DNA from: Hyphomicrobiales bacterium
GTDB taxonomy: Bacteria; Pseudomonadota; Alphaproteobacteria; Rhizobiales; Xanthobacteraceae
DNA: 6,934 nucleotides
Reading direction: 5' to 3'
Assembly (NCBI GenBank): GCA_016201085.1
Contig: JACQDO010000210.1
Coordinates: 1-6,934, forward strand
Shown here: positions 1 to 5,795 of the stretch, in pieces
How positions within the stretch are numbered: the stretch's first letter is position 1
How the letters are laid out: each line of letters begins with the position of its first letter
Translations under genes and position numbers: made by a program
Notes under the pieces: generated by a model
What the model was told of the DNA's origin: nothing
What the model saw: only the letters and a program-made list of their open reading frames with translations
Databases searched by the model: none

Positions 1-208
1 CCATGCTCGCCACATTTAAATGCACGAACAGATAGCGCGGGAAAAACGGCCTGACGACGCGTTCGTTTCTGCGCGCGTGGCGGATCTTCTTGGCGTAACA
101 CGGCAGGTACACGCGGTAGTCCTGCCGGCGAAGGTGGGTGAGCGCCTTGAGCTCTTCGCGCGGATGCGTGTGCACGGCGTACCAATGCGCACCGTTTGCC
201 ACGATCAT
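1..208 (-). CDS. NusG/RfaH-family transcription elongation (antitermination) factor, N-terminal part
   Basis: This is the first 69 residues of a gene that runs off the left edge of the window. I found it by translating the reverse strand from an ATG at 208-206. The protein begins MIVANGAHWYAVHTHPREE, and the WYAVHTHPREE stretch is the first strand and helix of a NusG N-terminal (NGN) domain. Near residues 54-62 is PFFPRYLFV, which matches the 'FPxYLFV' signature and looks closer to RfaH (PLFPNYLFV) than to housekeeping NusG. Such specialised NusG paralogues bind RNA polymerase at operon leaders and suppress termination in long polysaccharide operons. The ATG overlaps the upstream regulator's stop codon as ATGA, and an AGGA lies just before it, so translation is probably coupled. 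The C-terminal KOW domain is not visible, so NusG-like versus RfaH-like fold switching cannot be judged. The family call is firm; the antitermination role is inferred from context. Confidence 0.88.
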   Translation of the reverse strand, partial: MIVANGAHWYAVHTHPREELKALTHLRRQDYRVYLPCYAKKIRHARRNERVVRPFFPRYLFVHLNVASM

Positions 209-864
209 TTCCTGGCCCTCGTTTTGGCGGCGCCCGCAGCCGGACGCGACCGGGTCACGGTATTCGCCAGCACCGACGGCACGTAGACGCGCTGCGGGTC
301 AAGAACGGCGATGGCGGCTTCGTAATGTTTCTGCGGATCGGAGAGGCTGGTGATCATCAGGGCATCGACGTTGGCTAAGGCCGCCTCGACGCTGGCAAAA
401 ACGGGAATGCGCAGAAGTTTTGGTTTGCTGATGCTGCCGTCGACGATCGCCACGATTTCGACGTCGAGTTCGGTGGCGACGATGACGGTGATCTCGCAGA
501 GCTCGCCGGCGCCCAGCAAGCCGATGCGGCGGTGGCCGGCGGCGGCCGCCTTCGCCAGGGTCGCCTCGCAGGAGGCGCGCGCGCGCCGGAAAAAATCGAA
601 GGAGCGGACGAAATAACCGGCGACCAGCTGCGATTTTTCCAGAAAACCCTTGGGCGTGAGAAAGTAGCCGTAGCGGCGCGGCGGGGTTTGCTGGACCTTG
701 ATCAGTCCTTTGTTGATGCAACGCTTGATGTAAGAGTTGACCAGGCCGACGGCGATGCCCAGCTCACGCGACAGGCTGCGTTGCGTCACGTCGCCGCGCT
801 CGACCGCGTCCAGCAGTCCGAGCAGGATCGTCTGCTCCGAATTCTTGTCGCGGTTCGACGCCAT
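205..864 (-). CDS. Winged-helix (MarR/EPS-associated type) regulator fused to a Rossmann-like sensor domain
   Basis: The product is 219 residues. Residues 9-57 read as a winged helix-turn-helix: a first helix TILLGLLDAVERGD, then TQRSLSRELGIAVGLVNSYI as the recognition unit, then a KGLIKV strand. The wing with RRYGYFLTPKGFLEK spans about 63-77. This resembles the MarR-like regulators associated with exopolysaccharide clusters, which are usually only about 100 residues long. Here a second domain follows a helical linker (about 80-110). It contains GLLGAGELCEI (115-125), VEIVAIVDG (135-143) and VDALMITSLSDP (166-177), a beta-alpha-beta Rossmann pattern like the N-terminal domains of PglD or FlaA1-type proteins, or the NAD(H) domain of Rex. 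The ligand is unknown; a nucleotide sugar or NAD(H) is plausible. The C-terminus is basic. The gene overlaps the RfaH-like gene by 4 bases and faces the sugar operon. Its promoter region carries a double palindrome, suggesting autoregulation. The DNA-binding call is good; the sensor role is inference. Confidence 0.82.
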   Translation of the reverse strand: MASNRDKNSEQTILLGLLDAVERGDVTQRSLSRELGIAVGLVNSYIKRCINKGLIKVQQTPPRRYGYFLTPKGFLEKSQLVAGYFVRSFDFFRRARASCEATLAKAAAAGHRRIGLLGAGELCEITVIVATELDVEIVAIVDGSISKPKLLRIPVFASVEAALANVDALMITSLSDPQKHYEAAIAVLDPQRVYVPSVLANTVTRSRPAAGAAKTRARK

Positions 865-915
865 GCCAGCCCATCCGCCGCCACAGCTAAGCTTCGAGCG
901 CTTGCCGAGGCGTTG

Positions 916-932
916 CGTTCACGCGGTGAACG
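916..932. promoter_or_regulatory. Palindromic operator candidate, copy 1
   Basis: CGTTCAC-GCG-GTGAACG is a perfect inverted repeat with 7-bp arms and a 3-bp centre. Its core (917-931) read in reverse differs by a single base from the palindrome at 939-953. It covers the predicted -10 and start region of the divergent regulator gene. The shape fits a dimeric winged-helix protein, and the nearest candidate is the regulator encoded at 205-864. Confidence 0.6.
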
Positions 933-958
933 TACATTGTTCATCGCGTGAACGTCAA
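929..958 (-). promoter_or_regulatory. Predicted sigma-70-type promoter of the regulator/RfaH-like gene pair
   Basis: On the minus strand TTGACG (958 to 953) matches five of six bases of the -35 consensus. After 18 bp comes TACGTT (934 to 929), a weak -10 matching three of six bases. Alphaproteobacterial promoters often have a strong TTGAC and a loose -10. Transcription would start about 55-60 bases before the ATG at 864. The two palindromes fall in the spacer and over the -10, as expected for a repressed promoter. The call rests on sequence alone. Confidence 0.45.
939..953. promoter_or_regulatory. Palindromic operator candidate, copy 2
   Basis: GTTCATCGCGTGAAC is an inverted repeat with one mismatch in 6-bp arms. 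Its centre lies 22 bp from that of copy 1, about two helical turns, so two dimers could bind on the same DNA face. It sits in the spacer between the predicted -35 and -10 of the regulator promoter. Confidence 0.58.
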
Positions 959-1003
959 GCCGGCGGCAATACACTTGGCGGCCAGGTTAATGTCGTAAAA
1001 CCT

Positions 1004-1016
1004 TATTGAAACAATA
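1004..1016. repeat. Short AT-rich inverted repeat in the divergent region
   Basis: TATTG-AAA-CAATA has perfect 5-bp arms with a 3-bp centre. It stands out in an otherwise GC-rich window and lies about 130 bp before the glycosyltransferase start. It could belong to the promoter or operator of the sugar operon; no convincing -35/-10 pair was found next to it. Short enough to be chance. Confidence 0.3.
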
Positions 1017-1072
1017 CGTTACACGAGTGCTTTAGGGCCGCCGCCGCCCAAATGGACTTGGCAGCGAATGGA

Positions 1073-1095
1073 TTGGCGCCTTGGCGCCGAGCGCC
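1073..1095 (+). repeat. Tandem TTGGCGCC repeat with a small hairpin in the leader of the sugar operon
   Basis: TTGGCGCC occurs twice back to back (1073-1088). The second copy continues into GGCGC-CGA-GCGCC (1083-1095), able to form a 5-bp RNA hairpin with a 3-base loop. It would lie in the untranslated leader if transcription starts near 1000-1060. It is not followed by a T run, so it is not an intrinsic terminator. It is a possible landing or pause element for the RfaH-like factor, which is speculative. Confidence 0.3.
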
Positions 1096-1144
1096 GTGCA
1101 GCGCGGATGTAAATTTTGCAATCTCGGCTACATTGCCGGACGAC

Positions 1145-2320
1145 ATGCGAAATCCCCAGCCATCGCCGCCCGTGCTGCTCTACCTCGTCACCGAGGACTG
1201 GTATTTCCTGTCGCACCGGCTGCCCATGGCCATCGCCGCCAAGCGCGCCGGCTATGACGTGCACGTGGCGACCAATGTGAACCGGGGCGGGGCGGCGATC
1301 GAAGCCCACGGCTTCACCCTGCATGCGCTCAACTGGTCGCGCGGCAATTTGAATCCGCTGCGCCTGTGGTCGATCGTCCGCGAAATTCGCCGCATCTATC
1401 GCCGCTGCGCGCCGGCGCTGGTGCACCATGTCGCGTTGCAGCCCGCCGTCATCGGTTCGTTGGCGGCGATGGGATTGCCGCCGGTCCGCCTCAACGCGCT
1501 GGCCGGGCTCGGCTATGGCTTTACCTCGAACAGCCTGAAGGCGCGCATCATCCGTCCGGTGCTGGAGTTTTTGCTGCGTGTGCTGCTCAATAGCGGGAGC
1601 GCCGCCGTGCTGGTGCAGAACACCGACGATCGCGCGGCGGTCGTAGCGCTCGGCATCGATGCCGAGCGCGTATCCCTCATTCCGGGCTCCGGCGTCGACA
1701 CCGATATCTTGCGGCCCACCGCGGAGCCGGCGGGTCCGATCGCCATGGGCTTCATCGGGCGCTTGCTTGACGACAAGGGCATCCGCACGCTGATAGCCGC
1801 GCACGACATTCTCCGCCGGCGCGGCGAGACGATCCGTCTGCGCGTCGGCGGCAGCGCCGATCCGGCCAATCCGGCATCCATTCCGGCGGCGGAAATCGAG
1901 GCCTGGCAACGCCATCCCGGCGTCGAGATGCTCGGGCATGTCGACGATATCGGGAAATTCTGGGCCGCCCAGCATATCGCCGTGCTGCCGTCGCGGCGCG
2001 AGGGGCTGCCGAAAAGTCTGCTGGAGGCGGCGGCCTGCGGCCGTCCGCTGGTGGCGACCGACGTGCCCGGCTGCCGCGTCATCGCGCGCCAGGACGTCAA
2101 CGCCCTGCTGGTGCCGGCGAACGATGCGACGGCACTGGCCAACGCCATTGAACGTCTGGCGCACGACCGCGCGCTGCGCCAGCGTTTTGCCGCCGCCGGG
2201 CGGAAAATGGCGGAAGAGGAATTTTCCAGCGCCCGCATCGGCCGCGAAATTGTCGCGCTTTACGACCGGCTGCTCGGCCGCACGGCTGCGCTCTTGCCCC
2301 CGCGGTCAAGCAGCGGCTAA
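1145..2320 (+). CDS. GT4-family (GT-B fold) glycosyltransferase
   Basis: The 391-residue product probably transfers a sugar from a nucleotide donor to a growing lipid-linked glycan at the inner face of the membrane. The N-terminal acceptor domain starts VLLYLVTEDWYFLSHRLPMA (10-29), typical of the CapM/PglA-like GT4 group. The donor-binding domain has GRLLDDKG (205-212; Arg206 and Lys211 expected to contact the donor phosphates) and REGLPKSLLEAAACG with the E-x7-E pair Glu286/Glu294. Length is usual for GT4, and no membrane segment is evident. The frame is open from an ATG at 1052, but those 31 extra residues look non-conserved and homology begins just after the ATG at 1145, so I chose 1145 despite a weak ribosome site (CCGGA). 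It is the first gene of the plus-strand operon, 30 bp before the dehydrogenase. The transferred sugar and linkage cannot be read from the sequence. Confidence 0.88.
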   Translation: MRNPQPSPPVLLYLVTEDWYFLSHRLPMAIAAKRAGYDVHVATNVNRGGAAIEAHGFTLHALNWSRGNLNPLRLWSIVREIRRIYRRCAPALVHHVALQPAVIGSLAAMGLPPVRLNALAGLGYGFTSNSLKARIIRPVLEFLLRVLLNSGSAAVLVQNTDDRAAVVALGIDAERVSLIPGSGVDTDILRPTAEPAGPIAMGFIGRLLDDKGIRTLIAAHDILRRRGETIRLRVGGSADPANPASIPAAEIEAWQRHPGVEMLGHVDDIGKFWAAQHIAVLPSRREGLPKSLLEAAACGRPLVATDVPGCRVIARQDVNALLVPANDATALANAIERLAHDRALRQRFAAAGRKMAEEEFSSARIGREIVALYDRLLGRTAALLPPRSSSG

Positions 2321-2334
2321 ACAAGGGCCCAGCC

Positions 2335-2343
2335 AAGGAAGGA
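2335..2343 (+). promoter_or_regulatory. Strong ribosome binding site that decides a TTG start
   Basis: AAGGAAGGA lies 7 bases before the TTG at 2351. No in-frame ATG exists until well inside the NAD-binding domain, so this Shine-Dalgarno fixes the unusual TTG start of the dehydrogenase. Confidence 0.8.
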
Positions 2344-2350
2344 CCCCACG

Positions 2351-3634
2351 TTGCAACACGGGCGCAAGATCGCGGTGATCGGGCTCGGCTATGTCGGCCT
2401 GCCGGTCGCGGTCGCGTTCGCCAGGTCCGGCGTTGCGGTCATCGGTTTCGATATTAGCGCGGCGCGCATCGCCGAACTCAAGGCCGGCCACGACCGCACG
2501 CGCGAGGTCGCGAGCGCCGATCTCACGCAGCCGACGCTTGTCTACACGAGCGATGTGGCGGCGCTGAAAGGCGCCGACTTCTTCATCGTCACCGTGCCGA
2601 CCCCGATCGACAGCGCGCGCCGGCCCGATCTCGGCGCCATGCTCAAAGCCTCCGAAAGCGTCGGCAGCGCGCTCAAGCGCGGCGATATCGTGGTCTATGA
2701 ATCCACCGTCTATCCCGGCGCGATCGAGGAAGAATGCATGCCGGTGCTGGAGCGCCAGTCCGGGCTCAAGGGCGGACGCGATTTCACCGTCGGCTATTCG
2801 CCCGAGCGCATCAATCCGGGCGACAAGCAGCACCGCTTCGAGTCGATCGTGAAAGTGGTGTCGGCGCAGGATGCCAAGACGTTGGATATTGTCGCCGCCG
2901 TCTATGGCTCGGTGGTGAGCGCCGGCATCCACCGCGCGCCCTCGATCAAGGTGGCGGAAGCCGCCAAGGTGATCGAGAACACCCAGCGCGATCTCAACAT
3001 CGCCTTCATGAACGAGCTGTCGGCGATCTTCCATCAGCTCGGCATCGACACCGGCGACGTGCTGGCGGCGGCCGCCACCAAATGGAACTTCGTCGGCTAT
3101 ACGCCCGGCCTGGTCGGCGGCCACTGCATCGGCGTCGATCCCTATTATCTCACGTATCGCGCCGAGAAGGCCGGCTATCATCCGGAGATCATCCTGGCCG
3201 GCCGTCGCATCAATGACGGCATGGGCGAGCGCATCGCGCATGAATGCATCCGCAGCCTGACGCTGCGCAACGTCAGCAACGCCACCGTCACCGTGCTCGG
3301 CATGACCTTCAAGGAGAACGTGCCGGACATCCGCAATTCCAAGGTCATCGACATCGTGCGCGCGCTGGAGCGCTTTGGCGTCCGCGTGCAGGTGCACGAT
3401 CCGCTGGCGCTCGCCGACGAGACCGCGCATGAATATGACGTGACGCTCACAGCGCTCGACGCACTCAAGCCCGCCGACGCCGTCATCCTGGCGGTGGCGC
3501 ACAGCGATTATGTCAGCGAAGGCTGGCCGCTGATGACGCGGCTGTTGAAGGGCGGCACGGGCACGGTGGTCGACGTCAAATCGCGGCTCGACCGCGCGCA
3601 CAAACCGGAAGGCATCGACCTGTGGCGGCTGTAG
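2351..3634 (+). CDS. tviB: UDP-N-acetylglucosamine 6-dehydrogenase (TviB/WbpA-type nucleotide-sugar dehydrogenase)
   Basis: This 427-residue cytoplasmic enzyme would oxidise C6 of a UDP-hexose to a uronic acid with two NAD+, most likely UDP-GlcNAc to UDP-GlcNAcA. The Rossmann motif is IGLGYVGLP with Gly11/13/16, and Asp34 ends the second strand, typical of NAD preference. ESTVYPGAIEEEC and YSPERINPGDK, followed by KVAEAAKVIENTQRD (Lys206, Asn210), are hallmarks of the TviB/WbpA branch rather than of UDP-glucose dehydrogenase. The thiol nucleophile is Cys259 in GGHCIGVDPYYL. The C-terminal UDP-binding domain includes GMTFKENVPDIRNSK. Length is normal and nothing is missing. Start is TTG, backed by a strong ribosome site. 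The last 13 bp overlap the epimerase gene, indicating coupled expression. The enzyme class is certain; GlcNAc specificity is inferred from motif type, and GalNAc (as in WbpO) remains possible. Confidence 0.93.
   Translation: MQHGRKIAVIGLGYVGLPVAVAFARSGVAVIGFDISAARIAELKAGHDRTREVASADLTQPTLVYTSDVAALKGADFFIVTVPTPIDSARRPDLGAMLKASESVGSALKRGDIVVYESTVYPGAIEEECMPVLERQSGLKGGRDFTVGYSPERINPGDKQHRFESIVKVVSAQDAKTLDIVAAVYGSVVSAGIHRAPSIKVAEAAKVIENTQRDLNIAFMNELSAIFHQLGIDTGDVLAAAATKWNFVGYTPGLVGGHCIGVDPYYLTYRAEKAGYHPEIILAGRRINDGMGERIAHECIRSLTLRNVSNATVTVLGMTFKENVPDIRNSKVIDIVRALERFGVRVQVHDPLALADETAHEYDVTLTALDALKPADAVILAVAHSDYVSEGWPLMTRLLKGGTGTVVDVKSRLDRAHKPEGIDLWRL
3607..3612 (+). promoter_or_regulatory. Ribosome binding site inside the dehydrogenase gene, deciding a GTG start
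   Basis: GGAAGG lies 9 bases before GTG 3622. It supports starting the epimerase at the GTG, inside the 3' end of the dehydrogenase gene. The next in-frame ATG would remove the NAD-binding loop. Confidence 0.65.
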
Positions 3635-4641
3635 CCCCCATCCTCGTTACCGGCGCGGCCGGCTTCATCGGCTTCCATACGGCCAAGCGCCTGCTGGAAG
3701 CGGGGCGGCCGGTGGTCGGGCTCGACAATCTCAATGCCTATTACGATCCCAAGCTGAAAGATGCGCGGCTGGCCGAACTCGGCAAGCTCGCCGGCTTCCG
3801 TTTCGTCAAGCTCGATCTCGCCGACCGCGCCGGCATGGCCGAACTGTTCAAGCGCGAGCGCTTCCCGCATGTGGTGCATCTCGCGGCGCAGGCCGGCGTG
3901 CGCTACTCACTGCAAGACCCGCACGCCTACATCGACTCCAACATCTCCGGCTTCACCAATATCCTGGAAGGCTGCCGGCACAACGGCTGCCGGCATCTGC
4001 TCTACGCCTCGTCGTCCTCGGTCTACGGCTCCAACAGCAAGATGCCGTTTTCCGTGCACGACAATGTCGATCACCCGCTCAGCCTCTATGGCGCCTCCAA
4101 GAAAGCCAACGAGCTGATGGCGCATTCTTATGCGCATCTGTTCCGCTTGCCTGCCACGGGTCTGCGTTTCTTCACGGTCTATGGGCCATGGGGCCGCCCC
4201 GACATGGCGATGTGGCTGTTCGCCAAGGCGATCCTGGCGGACGAGCCGATCAAGCTGTTCAATCGCGGCAACATGCGGCGTGACTTTACCTATGTCGACG
4301 ACGTGGTGGAATCGGTGGTGCGGCTGATCGAGCGCCCGCCTGCCGGTAATCCGCAATGGTCGGGCAATGCTCCCGATCCCGGATCGAGCGCGGCACCCTG
4401 GCGCGTCTACAACATCGGCAACAACAATCCGGTCGAGTTGCTGGAAGTCGTGCGCCTGCTGGAACAGGCGCTCGGCAAGAAGGCCCAGCGCGAGCTCATG
4501 CCGATGCAGCCGGGCGACGTGCCGGCGACCTACGCCAATGTCGACGATCTCATGCGCGAGGTCGATTTCATGCCGAAAACGCCGATCGCCGAGGGTATCA
4601 AGCGCTTCATCGCGTGGTATCGTGATTATCATCGTCTGTGA
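3622..4641 (+). CDS. lpsL: UDP-uronate 4-epimerase (LpsL/CapI type, extended SDR)
   Basis: The 339-residue product belongs to the extended short-chain dehydrogenase family and resembles UDP-glucuronate 4-epimerase, which inverts C4 of UDP-GlcA to give UDP-GalA with bound NAD+. The NAD motif is TGAAGFIG (10-17). The catalytic Ser lies in YASSSSVYG (128-136), with Tyr156 and Lys160 in SLYGASK. RFFTVYGPWGRPDM (182-195), NMRRDFTYVDD and the C-terminal YNIGNNNPVELL plus MQPGDVPATYANVDDL are characteristic of the LpsL/CapI subgroup. It starts at GTG inside the dehydrogenase gene (13-bp overlap), so the two enzymes are probably made together. That pairing suggests the real substrate could be UDP-GlcNAcA (giving UDP-GalNAcA) rather than UDP-GlcA. 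Family assignment is firm, substrate less so. Confidence 0.92.
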   Translation: MAAVAPILVTGAAGFIGFHTAKRLLEAGRPVVGLDNLNAYYDPKLKDARLAELGKLAGFRFVKLDLADRAGMAELFKRERFPHVVHLAAQAGVRYSLQDPHAYIDSNISGFTNILEGCRHNGCRHLLYASSSSVYGSNSKMPFSVHDNVDHPLSLYGASKKANELMAHSYAHLFRLPATGLRFFTVYGPWGRPDMAMWLFAKAILADEPIKLFNRGNMRRDFTYVDDVVESVVRLIERPPAGNPQWSGNAPDPGSSAAPWRVYNIGNNNPVELLEVVRLLEQALGKKAQRELMPMQPGDVPATYANVDDLMREVDFMPKTPIAEGIKRFIAWYRDYHRL

Positions 4642-4659
4642 TAGCGCCGGATTTCTGAC

Positions 4660-5709
4660 ATGACCGATAAAGTCGCATTGATCACCGGCATCACCGGCCA
4701 GGACGGCGCCTATCTCGCCGAGCTGCTGCTGGCCAAGGGCTATGTCGTGCATGGCGTCAAGCGCCGCTCGTCCTCGCTCAACACCCAGCGCGTCGATCAT
4801 CTCTACGTCGACCCGCACGAGCACGGCACCAAGTTCTTCATGCATTACGGCGACATGACCGACGCCACCAACCTGATCCGTCTGATGCAGGAGACGCAGC
4901 CGAACGAGATCTACAATCTCGCGGCGCAGAGCCACGTGCAGGTGAGCTTCGAGACGCCGGAATACACCGCCAATGCCGACGCGCTCGGCACGCTGCGGCT
5001 GCTCGAGGCCATGCGCATCCTGCGCATGGAGGACAAGGCGCGCTTCTACCAGGCCTCGACCTCGGAACTTTATGGCAACTCGCCGGCCCCGCAGAACGAA
5101 ACCACGTCGTTCGCGCCGCGCAGTCCTTACGCCGCCGCCAAACTCTATGCCTACTGGATCGTTGTGAATTACCGCGAGGCTTACGATATCCACGCCTCGA
5201 ACGGCATCCTGTTCAACCACGAAAGCCCGATCCGCGGCGAAACCTTCGTCACCCGCAAGATCACGCGCGCGGTGGCGGCAATCGAGGCCGGCCGGCAGCA
5301 GCAATTGTTTATCGGCAACCTCGACGCCAAGCGCGACTGGGGCCATGCCCGCGACTATGTCGAAGGCATGTGGATGATTGTGCAGCAGGACAAGGCCGAC
5401 GACTACGTGCTGGCGACCGGCGAGGCGCACAGCGTGCGCGAATTCGTCGAACGCGCCTTTGCCGTGGTCGGCCGCCGCATCGACTGGCGCGGGCAGGGCG
5501 TGAACGAGGTCGGCATCGACCAGGCCAGCGGCAAGGAACTGGTGAAGGTCGACGCGCGCTATTTCCGCCCGACCGAGGTCGACACGTTGCGGGGCGACGC
5601 CTCGAAGGCGCATTCCAGGCTGGGCTGGCGGCATCGCGTGAGCTTCGACCAGCTTGTCGCCGAAATGGTCGCAGCCGACCTCAAGGATATCCAAGCCGGT
5701 AAGCCGTGA
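4660..5709 (+). CDS. gmd: GDP-mannose 4,6-dehydratase
   Basis: This 349-residue enzyme converts GDP-D-mannose to GDP-4-keto-6-deoxy-D-mannose with tightly bound NADP. That product is the branch point to GDP-L-fucose, GDP-D-rhamnose, GDP-6-deoxy-D-talose and GDP-perosamine. The signature [15 protein letters not shown] starts at residue 9, and [16 protein letters not shown] is the NADP-binding loop specific to Gmd. STSELYG (133-139) provides Thr134 and Glu136, and [10 protein letters not shown] provides Tyr157 and Lys161. [18 protein letters not shown] and the late [18 protein letters not shown] are also diagnostic. Length is standard. It starts 18 bp after the epimerase stop, with a weak GGA ribosome site. 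No second-step enzyme (GDP-fucose synthase, Rmd reductase or perosamine synthase) lies next to it in the window, so the final sugar is unknown. Confidence 0.97.
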   Translation: MTDKVALITGITGQDGAYLAELLLAKGYVVHGVKRRSSSLNTQRVDHLYVDPHEHGTKFFMHYGDMTDATNLIRLMQETQPNEIYNLAAQSHVQVSFETPEYTANADALGTLRLLEAMRILRMEDKARFYQASTSELYGNSPAPQNETTSFAPRSPYAAAKLYAYWIVVNYREAYDIHASNGILFNHESPIRGETFVTRKITRAVAAIEAGRQQQLFIGNLDAKRDWGHARDYVEGMWMIVQQDKADDYVLATGEAHSVREFVERAFAVVGRRIDWRGQGVNEVGIDQASGKELVKVDARYFRPTEVDTLRGDASKAHSRLGWRHRVSFDQLVAEMVAADLKDIQAGKP

Positions 5710-5737
5710 GTTCCGGTGGACGAGACCGGCGTCGTCA

Positions 5738-5766
5738 TGGAATCGCGGCGGGCGCCGCCCTATAGT
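5738..5766 (+). promoter_or_regulatory. Possible promoter of the transaldolase-like gene
   Basis: TATAGT (5761-5766) matches five of six bases of the -10 consensus. TGGAAT (5738-5743) at 17-bp spacing is a poor -35 with three matches. Transcription would begin near 5773, giving a leader of roughly 20-25 bases. The 86-bp gap after gmd leaves room for it, but read-through from the operon is equally possible. Confidence 0.35.
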
Positions 5767-5782
5767 GCCTGCCACACCTCAT

Positions 5783-5789
5783 GAAAGGG
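5783..5789 (+). promoter_or_regulatory. Ribosome binding site that favours the second ATG of the transaldolase-like gene
   Basis: GAAAGGG ends 6 bases before the ATG at 5796. The earlier in-frame ATG at 5781 overlaps this motif and has no purine-rich site of its own. Confidence 0.7.
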
Positions 5790-5795
5790 TTCGAT

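Noticed and set aside
20..951. Plus-strand open frames over the regulator and RfaH-like genes
   Set aside because: The minus-strand products have clear winged-helix and NGN motifs; the plus-strand translations have none.
987..1036. Plus-strand promoter for the sugar operon (TTAATG-N17-AACAAT, or TTGAAA with a downstream TTTAGG)
   Set aside because: The hexamers or the spacing are poor in each pairing, so none is strong enough to annotate, although a promoter is expected in this stretch.
1052..1144. Upstream ATG extending the glycosyltransferase by 31 residues
   Set aside because: The extra residues do not look like a GT4 N-terminus, and the first family strand begins about ten residues after the ATG at 1145.
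5745..5759. GC-rich inverted repeat after gmd as a terminator
   Set aside because: The loop is only two or three bases and no T run follows; it also lies within the possible promoter spacer.
1019..5775. Very long minus-strand open frames (1019-2164, 2306-3601, 3907-5775) opposite the sugar genes
   Set aside because: They are rich in Arg, His, Asp and Gly, show no recognisable domain, and lie opposite genes with clear catalytic motifs. GC-rich third positions produce such shadow frames.
5781..5795. Earlier ATG for the transaldolase-like gene
   Set aside because: It overlaps the GAAAGGG ribosome site that serves the ATG at 5796 and has no site of its own.
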